From Terana coerulea (lineage: Eukaryota; Basidiomycota; Agaricomycetes; Polyporales; Phanerochaetaceae), in assembly GCA_024811115.1 (NCBI GenBank), contig JAKOGH010001110.1:1-64000 (forward strand): 64,000 bases of DNA, given 5' to 3'. Shown piece by piece: positions 12,059 through 22,874 of the stretch. Every line of letters begins with the position of its first letter. Position 1 is the first letter of the stretch. A program made the position numbers and the translations under genes. The notes beneath the pieces were generated by a model. It had not been told where the DNA came from. It saw only the letters and a list, made by a program, of their open reading frames with translations, and made no database searches.

Positions 12059-14840
12059 ATGACTACACTGCCCATCCTGCACTTTAACGACGTCTACCGC
12101 GTCCAACCGTTCAAGGCTGCATCGTCTTCGCCTGAAACCATCGATGTGACACAGTGGGCAGCCATGCTGGACGATACGCGCGAGAGTTGGCCTAAGCGTC
12201 CAGATGGACAGAGAGAAGGTCTTGTTCTATTCTCTGGAGATGTTTTCTCGCCTTCGACGGAGAGCTCGGTAACTCGAGGCAGTCATATGGTGTGTCCATT
12301 CGTTCTGGAACATAATGACTCTGTGTTGACTATGCAGATGATATAGGTACCCGTCATGAACGCCATTGGTCCGGACGTTTCTTTGACCGGTCCGTGACTA
12401 TTCACAAAATATATGAGAGTAATGATCCTAAGTCCAGTGGAAGGTAATCACGACTTTGATTTTGGTATGCGGAAAGACATGGTCAGGCTCTGTCACGCCA
12501 ATTAATGATTACATAGGGTACCCTCACCTATCCAAGCTCATCAAAGACACTAGCTTTGTACGTTTTGCTTTGCGCTTAGTACGAGGGACGACTTAAGACG
12601 CTGGATATATAGCCCTGGTTGCTGAGCAACATCACCGACTCCGAGAAATCTCAGGTGCCAGCGGGGTTGCTTGAATTTGTGGTCCTTGAAAGACTGGGAG
12701 TACGAGTCGGGGTGATAGGCCTTGTGGAGAAGTAAGTCTATGACTCTTTGTAATACCTGGCGTAACATTTGCTTATAATCGGCGATCCTGTGTCTCTCAG
12801 GGAGTGGATAGCTACTGTCTCGTCTTGGCCAGCCAACTTTAAGTACAAAGACATGGCCGAAGTTGCTATAGACCTGTCCAAGCGCCTGCGCGATCCTAAC
12901 GGCGAGCACAAGTGCGATATCATCATTGCCTTGACCCATGCAAGGTTAGTCAACGTGCTTACTTTGTCCTTTAAATGGTGCAGCTGGATATATGCTCGTC
13001 GTTTGTTACAGAATCCCAAACGTCGGTACTATGATAAATCCGCCGTTTGCATGCTAATGCAGCGAGGATATTAGGATATCAACTTGGCAAAAGCCATCAA
13101 TGCTCACGCCCCTGGTGTGCAAGATCAAAAGTCTACCGCGACAACGCACGGTGCAGATCTTCTTCTTGGTGGACACGATCATTTGTACTACATCTCGAAG
13201 GGGTGTCACATCTTGGGACGGGTACGACGTAAACCACGAGGTCCTCGGCGCGGAGAAAGACGAAGGCGACGTCCTTGTGGTCAAGAGCGGTACTGACTTC
13301 CGAGACCTGAGCGAATTCACTTTGGAACTGGAGGACACGCCGGAGGGAAGCGTCCGGAAGAAGCTGATCAAGCGCATTCAAGGTGAGGCGTGTTCTCTCA
13401 CGGAGTGTGTGTTGAGCTGACGACGGTCGCGTCGGCTAGGCAAGCGTCACCAGACACAACCTGGTAGCAAATCCAACGAACGCATAGCCAATCTCTTGAA
13501 AGAACTGCTCAAGTCGGTATCGTCTTCTCTGAAAGCGCCTGTGTGCAAGACGGACGTGGAGCTTGACTGTCGGTCTGACCGTGTACGGATATCCGAGGTC
13601 AGTCGTACACAACCCTTTACATATTCATGACTGCACATGTGTTTTCTGACTCGTTCATGGCTAGACGGCATCGGGGAACTGGTTCGCTGATGTTCTGAGG
13701 CATACTTACGACGATGCCTCCGGTCTACGAGGCACTGACGGCGTTTTCATTTGTGGAGGAACCATCCGAGGCGACTCAACTTACGGGCCAGGTAAGTATG
13801 TGTAATAAAACTCCATGTCGCCGCTCACGCCAGACAACAGGAGTCATCACGCTGGGCGACATTTTGGAGATATTGCCTTTCGAAGACCCAATAGTAGTGC
13901 TGGAGATGGACGGAGCGACGCTGTGGGATGCGCTAGAAGCAAGCTTATCGACATGGCCTGCTCAGGAAGGGTAGGTATATTGGAATTTTACTCATCACAA
14001 TGCTGATAGCCCTTCGTCAGCCGATTCCCTGTCATTTCTGGCTTCCGCGTCTCTTGGGACTCCCGCCGTCCGGCCGGACAACGTGTCCTTGGCGTATGGC
14101 TTGTACAAGAGCCTTCAGGCAGCGGCACCGCCACGCCGTACCACAGCAGCAGCGGAAGTACGACGCCCTCTTCCGCCGCAGGCATGCTGGGCAATCTAAC
14201 CCAGGCGGCGTCCGGCTTGGTAGACCTCGAAGAAGTCAAGCGAGTGAAAGGCGGTCGAAAGTATGCCATCGTTACAAGAGAGTATATGGCACAGGGACAC
14301 GATGGCTTTGAAGCATTCAAGGGTCAGAAGTACCTCATCGACGACGAGAGCGGGCAGGTCATGAGTACCATAGTTCGCAAATACCTGCTCGGTGAGCATC
14401 ATGACTGTACAACATGACACCGTACTGAGACTCATATATTTAAAGGGTGCCGCTTTGTCCAGCGTATGTCACGCATGGAGTCTCAGGAGCGTACGGAAAG
14501 GCTGCTCGACCACGCGACCAACGAAATCATCTCCAGAGAGAAAGCTCGACAAGAGCGCTACCAGAAGAACGTCTCGAGGCGCGACATTGTCAGCCGCTGG
14601 AAGCATGCGGCACATCTTGCGCTGCGATGGTCTCACTCTCACTACCAGGACCACATCGGCGTTACGGAGAAGGAGCACATGAGCGACGTCGATTGCTTCG
14701 ATGGGAAGACCATGAGAGGGCGAAAGGGGACACAAGAGAATCGGCCGGAAAAGCAGGATACCCAGGATGTCTCGGAAGAGGACCTGATCACCATTCACCC
14801 TGTTGTGGATGGACGGTTGAAGGACGAAGGTAGGCAATGA
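12059..14840 (+). CDS. 5'-nucleotidase / calcineurin-type metallophosphatase
   Basis: Thirteen exons encode an N-terminal metallophosphatase domain with the metal ligands in LHFNDVYRV, FSGDVFSPS, TGNHDFDFG, ALTHAR and GGHDHLYY. A C-terminal 5'-nucleotidase domain follows, with FICGGTIRGDSTYGPG, ITLGDILEILPFEDPIVVLE and the substrate-side REYMAQGHDGFEAF. No signal peptide is visible, so it is probably intracellular, unlike secreted 5'-nucleotidases. The C-terminal tail after the domain is long, charged and Lys/Arg-rich. At 13200-13203, right after HDHLYYISK, a run of four G puts the next segment (VTSWDGYDVNHEVLG) one base out of frame; three G would restore it. I read this as a probable sequence error. 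The stop at 14840 is the simplest end, though a further intron is possible. The natural substrate cannot be told from sequence. Confidence 0.82.
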
Positions 14841-15156
14841 GCAACCGAGAATGCACAACAGTTCTCATGCTACGATGCAATGAATCTTGTACAGTAAAAT
14901 CTGTCTGCTTCGCCAAAATGACAGTCGTTTCGGTTTCAGCTGTCTCATTGGCGTGTTAGTAGCCCAGGGTTGACAAACACTTGGACTCAGAGGCTGGTGG
15001 CAGACGGAGTGAGAAGTAGAGGCTGACATATACTTGCACATTCGTGGTCAAAGGATGACCAGAGGCTTAGATCTACCGGACTGCCTCCATATTCCGCGCG
15101 CATTCTAAGACACTTCCGGAGCACTGGTGCCCCAACCTCTTATCCCCGTCACCATC
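14841..15156. other. Intergenic region
   Basis: Contains the 3' flank of the metallophosphatase gene and the upstream region of the uncharacterised gene at 15157. I see no exon or clear promoter motif. Confidence 0.5.
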
Positions 15157-15768
15157 ATGCGACGCCATTCCACGCCACCCAATGCCGCTGCTGCACATTC
15201 CCAAACACAACCACATGAAGTACAGGCAGTCAAAGCAACCAAAGCAGAGCTCAACGTTGTCGTCTGCTCGTTGGATCTGGAAGCGCTTCAGAACCTCATC
15301 AGCCTCGAAGAGGCCCAGCGAAGACAACGCACGAAACTCCGGCCAATCAGCGATGATGTCAAGGACGAAATCGACTCGAGTCGCAGTCCCCTGGAGGAGC
15401 TGGCGCACTGGGCAATGCAGGAGCCGATGGAGTACCGCGCACAGTCGCCGGAGGCTGCAAAGGCTGCGAAACTCAGCCGGGCCGTCCTCACATCCGCATT
15501 CCTAGCCTCGATCGACACCACGCAGGACGGCCTCTCCGAGGACAGCATTTGCGAGATGTACTCTCCGAAGGACACCGTGGCGCAGCTCGACCCGGTGCCG
15601 ACCAAATATTCACCGATTCCCGAGTACTACGTGGATCCCCAATTCGAGGCTTGGCTAGCCACTAGCCCGCCAATCGCATTTGAGGTCAAGTCGAATCTCA
15701 TTCCGCTGGCGGAAGCGATGAATCGTCCGGACATCAAGTACCGCGCGGAGGGTTTTGAGATGCTGTGA
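15157..15768 (+). CDS. Uncharacterised protein, member B of the local family (203 aa)
   Basis: A single intronless frame from the ATG at 15157 gives 203 residues. I do not recognise a named family. The N-terminal half is Ala/Gln/Glu-rich with likely helical, charged segments (EEAQRRQRTKLRPISDDVK). The C-terminus ends with LIPLAEAMNRPDIKYRAEGF and EML, which matches the block in the protein at 608-1318, but here the protein stops right after the block, while member A carries about 27 more residues. No signal peptide or membrane helix is seen. The lack of an intron at the position where member A has one could mean a retrocopy or intron loss. The two genes are not adjacent, so the family probably spread by dispersed duplication. 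Confidence 0.62.
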   Translation: MRRHSTPPNAAAAHSQTQPHEVQAVKATKAELNVVVCSLDLEALQNLISLEEAQRRQRTKLRPISDDVKDEIDSSRSPLEELAHWAMQEPMEYRAQSPEAAKAAKLSRAVLTSAFLASIDTTQDGLSEDSICEMYSPKDTVAQLDPVPTKYSPIPEYYVDPQFEAWLATSPPIAFEVKSNLIPLAEAMNRPDIKYRAEGFEML

Positions 15769-16035
15769 GGACTATGCAGTGTTTCGGTGCCAAGGAGGAG
15801 TTCCGAGGGAGGAGTTCAAGGGAATGCGAATTTGGCGCCTTATCCGCGGAACAGCTGCGGCCTGGTGCCAACTACGAGGTATATGTAATGCAGGAGATCC
15901 TGGGCGGAATATTCTGCGGGGCCAATATGCGGTCATAAAGCACAATACAAAACATACATCTACGTGGCATATCCCGTAAACTGATGGGAAGCAGTCAGTG
16001 CGACCGTGCAGCTATGATCACAGATGTGAGCGCAC

Positions 16036-18390
16036 CTATTGAGAGTCGGATGGTACTGCCGCATTCACCCACAGCTCCGCTACTACATCCCACTCCTTCA
16101 ATGTCCGAGCCTCAGGAAGCAAGAACACTTTGTCGGCAGCAGTATCTGTCTCTTCTGCCTCCGTGGACCGATCCTCCACAACAAGAACCCGAAGCCTGCC
16201 TACCGTGACAAACCCAGACCGTAAAGGCAAGAACTCTAGCTCGAAGTTTTGTGATGCGAGCGCCCTAGGCAAGCGGCTGGAGATCGTCTCGTGCAGGTCG
16301 CTGTCCGCTTCGGAGTCCACCGTGCTCTCGCTCAGGTTCCTGTCGTGGCTGGTTTGAGAAGGGTCGTCGACACCGCCTGTCTGTAGAGAGAGCAAGCGAA
16401 GCTGTGGCAGAAACAACGTCGAGGGTCCAAGGTAGTTGACGTCTTTTGACTGTATGCCTTCAGCTTCGATAGCAAATGGCGGCGGGAGGATTACGGTCAT
16501 GCGAGCTTCACGCGGAGGCGGTGCCGGTGTAGCGTCTCCCCGTCTCCCTCAGCGCCATCCTCGCCCACCAGCTCCGATGTGGCTTGCCTCGGAGACGCGT
16601 ACATCAGTTTCTGCGCCAGCGCATCTGGGAAGCCACCTCTGTTGGGTGTGGCGAAAGGGGAAGGGTAGAGAATCCAGATGAGGCCTGTCGCGGCGACCAG
16701 ACGGTGTCGGTGTTCAGAGCCGAGTTGACGGTTGGGCCGGTAGCGGCGAGCTGCGGGCGTGGTAGTCGCACGTGCTGAACGACAAGTGAGAGCACCCGCT
16801 GTCTCCGCGGTTGTCCAAAGGGTGTAGGGGGTATAGGCGCGGATACAGTCACTGTGAAAACGATCTTGAAGGGACGCTCGACAAGCAGGGCATCTCGGGG
16901 ATATCCCGAACCAGTAGATCCACGTTCAACAGTTCATCTGGCCTGCGAACCGCCGCGTTGTGTGGCGGCGGCGGCGGCGGCGGAGGAAGATTAGGCGACT
17001 GAGGTAGGGAAGACATCGACATAGTCGTATTTGTGCGTGCGCGGAAAGGCGACGCAGGTCGGTACGGTGCCGGTGCCGATCCACCAGATACTGGAGGGCT
17101 CATAGGTCGCTGAGAAAGCTGAGGGGATTGGACTCGTGGTGGGGTACCTGCTGCGCTGCTTACAGTGTTGGAACGCTGGAGATACGACGGCAAGGCTGAG
17201 GGAGGTTGCTTAGGCGGAGGTGCAGGAGGCTGTTGCGATGGTCCTGCCTGCTGAACCAAGGGTATGCGTCTCGAGAGCATCTGTGGAAACGAATAAGTAC
17301 TAGTGGATTGTTGAGACCAGAATACTTACAGAGGTTAGAAGTCGCCCAGGTTCTCCAAACGACGAACGCCAAGATATATCAAGTCTACCGAGCGGGATGA
17401 TTGAACCGGGAGCATGGGTGATAGGAAATGGTGACGGTTCCCTAGGGGTCAATATGTAGACATATTGTCGCGTGTCTTGAGGTTGAATCATTGCAGTAGA
17501 CTCTGACTGAATGCCCTTGTCTTCATGAGCGTCCAGTGAAGGTAATTGGTTGGCATCATCTACATTCCACCCTTCAACAGCTTCAAACCTCATACGAGAT
17601 AGCCACATAGCGTCTGGGGTTAGGTTCTGTATATGCACTTCGAGGAAGACTTTCTCGCGTTCTGCTGCTGAAAGGAGAGCGGTGGGAGCGCGCGGTACAT
17701 GGACTTTGGTCTTCACTGAAAGAGGATTTGTAACCTATGAAAGCATTACAGCATGGTTTCAAGTGTGAAGCGATGTACTCACAACAAACTTGTAGAACTT
17801 GCGGAAGGACTGGACGGCGGGGTCGTGACCTTCGGCAGTCTGATGCGCAGCACGATGTCCTGCGGGTAGACGGTAAGAGACTGTACAAGCCAGGACATGC
17901 TGACCGAGTTCTTTGATTTCGTGATGCACAACGTTTTCCAGCGTATCTCCCGCAGACAAACGGTAGTCCTGCCCTCCATACTCTGCCAGTGTTGCTTTCG
18001 TAGTAGCAGTCTGCATCTCCACTCTGAGCACCACTCCTTCAACTTCGACAGATGCTTCGTTGTTCACAGAGAGGCAACTGGAAAAGGTCTCCCCGAGTTG
18101 GATGGCACCGAACGCAGAGGGAAGTGTGAGCATCTCGGAAATATGTGTCAAGTCGCGTAGTGTTTTCGGGTGTCCGGGGAGTGGAGTCTTGCCTTGAAGC
18201 GACACTACAGTGGCCGTAGAATGTGCGGAGAAGGACGGTGAGCTTGAGTAGAATGGTTCCCATGCCGTGGCCAGTGCGGGTCGCTATACTCTCATCTTGA
18301 GCTCTGCGTATATGAGAAGCAAACAGTGGCCGACCCACGCACTGAAACCCGCATGACTTTCAGCGACAATAGCTGGCTTTGTGCCTCCAT
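16036..18390 (-). CDS. TRAPPC13-like subunit of TRAPP tethering complexes, frame-damaged
   Basis: TRAPPC13 (formerly DUF974, related to yeast Trs65) belongs to TRAPP complexes that activate Rab GTPases at the Golgi. The start at 18390 gives MEAQSQLLSLKVMRVS, then after an intron RPALATAWEPFYSSSP. The core block LTLPSAFGAIQLGETFSSCL and VNNEASVEVEGVVLRVEMQT is diagnostic. Four exons follow. A Pro-rich insert with a run of eight Pro lies before NVDLLVRDIP. The rest (VERPFKIVFTVTVSAPIPPT, FPDALAQKLMYASPRQ, MTVILPPPFAIEAEG, FELEFLPLRSGFVTVGRLRV) is spread over three frames, with breaks near 16897-16900 (a run of four), near 16670 and near 16525. The conserved peptide on both sides of each break argues for sequence errors or recent damage rather than introns. 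Confidence 0.72.
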
Positions 18391-18714
18391 CGTTGTTGCA
18401 GTCCTTGCAAGATGTCCCAAGGTATGATTGAGCCGAGAGGGTGTAAGAAGACCACTTCAAACCGGACTGACCGGCGAAGGCAAGGTTACAGATAGTAACA
18501 GACGCTGAGGCCGGCGGCTGAGATCACAGCGGTGCTTGCGCTTGTTAGGATCCAAAGCTCTTACCTTCCTAGTTTGGTTTTGACGTCACGTTTGCATTCA
18601 GGGCCGAACGCCTTGCGCCTTGCGCAACGCTCCGAGCGGTACCCCTTGCACATTCCTACCATCTACCTTCCTTCTCATCCCTCTTTCATGACAAATTAAC
18701 TCGCTGTACCTACC
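18391..18714. other. Divergent promoter region
   Basis: This 324-nt region lies between divergent TRAPPC13 and YME2. I see pyrimidine-rich sequence just before the YME2 start and no coding exon. Confidence 0.55.
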
Positions 18715-21700
18715 ATGTCCTCTCTCTCAAACGTTGTGAAGACCGTTCGCTTGCACGGGGCTGCCCGAGGGTTGGTTTTGCGGTCCCAAGCGGTGCGCTC
18801 GGCACATCCAAGAACAGTCAGGACGTTCGTAGACGCATCAATATCACCGGACGCTTTGGCAGGGAAAGAAGAGGATGAGGCTACTGTGACAGTGCGTTAT
18901 TCCTCGTCCAGTGTTTAGTAGTTGCTGAAATAGTTCACAAAGTCTCGTGAAGGATGGCTTTTCATTGACTCGGTCTTTCCGGTGCGCCTAGCCACTTTGG
19001 AGTGAGTGAGGAACATAAAATTACTCGCAATGCCTGCTTACAGCAATGGTCAATCCAGTTTCCGGCACTATCTCGGCCTCTTCAGAGAAGAAACCCTCCT
19101 CGCTAGACTGTCCACAATTTTGAGCGATGTACATCCGCACGGCTTCCATGTGAACGCAATAGAACCCCATCACAAGGACGGTGGTGTATTTGTGAAGTTC
19201 TCCTACAACCCTGGCGCATCCAATCAAGCTGCTCTGGACGCAATACTGAAGGAGCTAAGAGACAGCGCTGCGAAGCACGGAGGGACGCCGAATTGGGCGG
19301 GGATTCACACTCAAGGAAATGTATGGTTGGTCAAGGGAAAACCATGGCGAGAGGTACGCGCTTGTATAATACTTAGCAGGTTTTCCATCTGAACTGACAA
19401 CATGCAGGATATGGCCCACTATGCATCCCCTGTACTCCGCGTAGCTTTCGACGGACCGGACTTGCGTGAGGAGAGCTTATATGAGATACTTAGAGTGCGT
19501 TCACTAATAATTTGATGTTACTTAACCTAACATCATGCAAGCCATTTGGCCGGATAGTGTCCATTGATCCACCGACACCTCCGCCTGCGGGAGCTCTACG
19601 TGCAGCCACGGTAACATATCGGCATATCAGCTCTACTACAATTGCTCGGAATACTATACATGGGCTATCCATACCTTCAGATGCCTCGTCTGCAACTCTT
19701 ACCAAGTTGCGAACACGCTACCAAGAACCTATACAAGCTCACGCGGTTCGAGATTACATATCAAGTCATCCGAAGATCTTCCTACCCATATTTATCTTCC
19801 TCCTTGGCTCTTTGACATACACCGTACGTCTCCTCAAATGCTACATTTTGCATGGGGTGAATGTCTTACGGGGTCATACACTTCCAGGTTTTCGATCCAA
19901 TTCGTGTGTTCATGGTGGAAAGCAAAATGAATGACTGGTTTGACATGAAAGGTGCGTTCTAGTTCAGGTCACATTTCGATCGGTTCTGATGCTGTAGGAA
20001 CCCAGAGTACCGCCTCTACAAGTGGATCAGGTCGAATACTGTCGAGCGGTTCTCGCTATCCTCATCAGAATCTCACGACGATGCGAAAATAGCGAGCCAG
20101 GCCTGGAAAGAGCGAGAGGATGCGGAAGGTGCTTTGGGAAGGTATCTCTCTGACTTGCCCGGTAAGTGATCATGTACACATTGAAGGCATAGCATTCATT
20201 AGCAATGATCAGGTACCGTGGTGTTCCTCCATGGTCCTCAGGGAAGCGGGAAAAGTCGAATGATATCTGCAATGCTGAAAGATACAAAGCGGTATGCTGT
20301 CTAATCCCCTGCATTTCTCAGAAGGCTGACGGCTTGAGATAGGAAATCATTAGTCATCAATGTAGGAGAACTTGCGAAGGCTGGCTCGGACCCTGCTCTT
20401 CTTTCTGGCCTGGCAGAACAGACCGGATACTGGCCTGTGTTCTCATCCATCAACTCGATGAGCAACTTGATCGACCTTGCGAGCGTGGGCCTGATAGGCC
20501 AGAAGGGTGGGTCAATATGACAGCTCCATGCCCTGCGACTGACATGAGCGCCTTGTTTTCTATAGCTGGACTGAGCTCGTCGCTTACTGATCAACTCAAG
20601 CAGATTCTGGAGGTTGTTGGTACCGGACTTCGTGCCGTAAACACATCGTACCGCCAACGCCGGCAACAACAGCTGGAGCGAGAACGTGTCTCCGAACTTA
20701 TGGCAGCAGAGCAAGCTAAAATCAAGGAACGGATCGAGGCGGGCGTCTGGCACGATCCTCGCCTGGACTGCATTGCTGGAAACGGTATCATGAGCGAGTT
20801 GGGAGTGGGCGACGAGCGTTTTGGGGCCGATGACGCCGAGACGCGGCCTGTCGCAGTGACAAACGAGGAACATTCTGTCCACAATGAGACGCACGGGAGC
20901 GAAGTGGAGAACAAGGAGCAGAAGGAGGGAGATGTCAAGCCTGTCGAGGATTCCAAGAACAAACAAGGGAGCCAAGACGACTTGCAGGCGATTGAGGCCA
21001 TGCCTATCGTTATTCTTCGGGGCTTCGATTCGAAGGGCGGCGGAGCAAGACGGGAGGAGTTCTTGGATGTTATCTCACACTGGGCCGCCAGTCTTGCCGA
21101 AGGACAGGTAAGTATGAACTCCATGCATTGCAAATCGATACTCACACAGAAGAGCGCAGGTCGCACATGTCATTGTTGTGAGCGACAACCGGGAGAACGC
21201 TAAGCTGCTCGCCAGAGGTATGACATCCAAGTCTTTCAGAATATCCGCAAGCTAACAGTCATTACAGCCCTTCCGTCCAAGCCACTCAACCTCATCCCAC
21301 TGTCTGACGCTGATAGCGGGAGCGCCTTGGCATTCGTGAAGCAAAAACTGCATAATGACAGTGTCGAGGTCGACTTCACTCCAGAGGAAGTCAGGTATAT
21401 TGAGCGGTTGGGCGGCCGAGCGAGCGACCTCGAGAGTGTAAGTGGTTACCTCGCGCCCTCGTTGTTCAATTACCGCTGACCCCAGTATGATTGCAGTTGA
21501 TTCACAAGGTTCGAAGTGGTACGACTGTTAAGCAAGCTGTGGACGACATCGTCACTCGGGGCGTCAGCGAGCTTCGCAAGAGCGCGTTCGGAGATGATGC
21601 TGAGGAGGCGAAGAGCCTTCCGTGGTCCACCGAGCAAGCGTGGAAGTTGATGAAGGAGCTGGCTAAGCGTCCTGAGGTGAGTGCGCGAGAACTTTCGCGT

Positions 21701-22273
21701 CAATGTCGCCAACATTCCTCGACAGGTACCGTGCCATGAGGTCTTGATGGACTTCCCGTTCAAAGGCGATGAGACGCCTCTGCGCGAGATGGAACATGCA
21801 GAGTTGATCACCATCACCATGCAGAACGGTCAGTATGAGAATGCTATGTGATGTACTAGTATTGACTGTCTTCGTGCCTCGCTAGGTCGCCCTTCGACCA
21901 TCCGTCCAGGCAAGCCGGTGTACAAATATGTCTTCGAGAAGCTCGCCAAGGGTATGTCCTTTCCTCCTGGACACCAAGCGAATGCTTGACAGTCCCTGTA
22001 CCAGATCCAATCTTCAAGGCTACACTCGACATCGCATATAATCAGAAGGTCGTCGCGTCTAATGAGGCCACCGTGAAAGCCTGCGAGGATGAGCTCATTC
22101 GACTGAACGAGGTTGAGGCCGGGACGTCGCGCTGGTGGGGATCACGGCGGGCGGTCAGCTCCAGAAGTGAATACTTGCTACGCAAGATGCGTGCCGCCGT
22201 CGAGAAGATCGAGACACTGGAGAAGGAGAATGCCCGGCTGAAGAAAACGCTCTCCAAGGTTCATTCGAAGTAA
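18715..22273 (+). CDS. YME2: Mitochondrial escape protein 2 (Yme2/RNA12)
   Basis: Yme2 is an inner-membrane AAA-like protein linked to mtDNA maintenance. The N-terminus (VVKTVRLHGAARGLVLRSQA) looks like a mitochondrial presequence. After KSREGWLFIDSVFPVRLATLD come an RRM-like region (PFGRIVSIDPPTP), a hydrophobic helix at FLPIFIFLLGSLTYT, VFDPIRVFMVESKM, and a P-loop VVFLHGPQGSGKSRMI with a Walker B-like IEAMPIVILRGFD. The C-terminus is a coiled-coil (IETLEKENARLKKTLSKV). I count about 15 exons. Between DWFDMK and NPEYRLYKW, near 19952-20000, the only acceptor leaves the frame off by one, so a base may be missing. One intron (ending before PFGRI) needs an AAG acceptor. Confidence 0.85.
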
Positions 22274-22874
22274 AATATCGTAGAACATCTTACAGTATAA
22301 CATACATCTCATAATATTACCTCAACTCGCTCAAGTTATCATTTGACGGAGTCCGACGAGCACCGTTTGACGAGCACCGTTTACAGTAACGGTCAACTGA
22401 AGGCCAGACTTACCACGCCCCAATGTCATTGGGGAAAATCCGGCGTCGTACTACTGAGGGTGATGACGAGACGGGGTGTTGAATGAATTTGCAGAGACGA
22501 CGGTGAAACTATTCCTACGCTCATTGGCGTGCAACTATAATACGCGATGCATGAGCCTTCAGCTCGAGGGTGATAACTACGTATGCTACTGGATACTTAC
22601 TACTGGATACTTGCGTGAGATGTCGACGGGTTGGCCTTGAGCCTGCAACAATGACTACTAATGCGAGATGGTGGATACTATGGACAGCTGAGAAGAGAAC
22701 ATGGAGTGTTTGTGAGAGACTTGGGGAACAAACAAATGGGACTGCGACATGGGTAACCTGGAGAGATGAGGGAAGAAAAATAAGACAAAAGTGCAGCAGA
22801 GACGAGTCAGTAAGCATGTAACGCGTCCAGGATGGATCAATACAACAACTTGACATAAGAGTAGGTTGCGCCCT
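22274..22874. other. Convergent intergenic region
   Basis: Holds the 3' flanks of YME2 and the nucleoporin gene. A short direct repeat (tactggatac) occurs near 22578-22610. No coding exon is seen. Confidence 0.5.

Noticed and set aside
13200..13203. Programmed +1 frameshift site in the metallophosphatase
   Set aside because: There is no slippery codon context or downstream structure visible, and similar breaks in C and G runs occur in many unrelated genes here, so an error is simpler.
19740..19760. tRNA B-box-like sequence ggttcgag
   Set aside because: It lies inside a YME2 exon and no cloverleaf or A box is found around it. Similar hits inside other exons were dismissed for the same reason.
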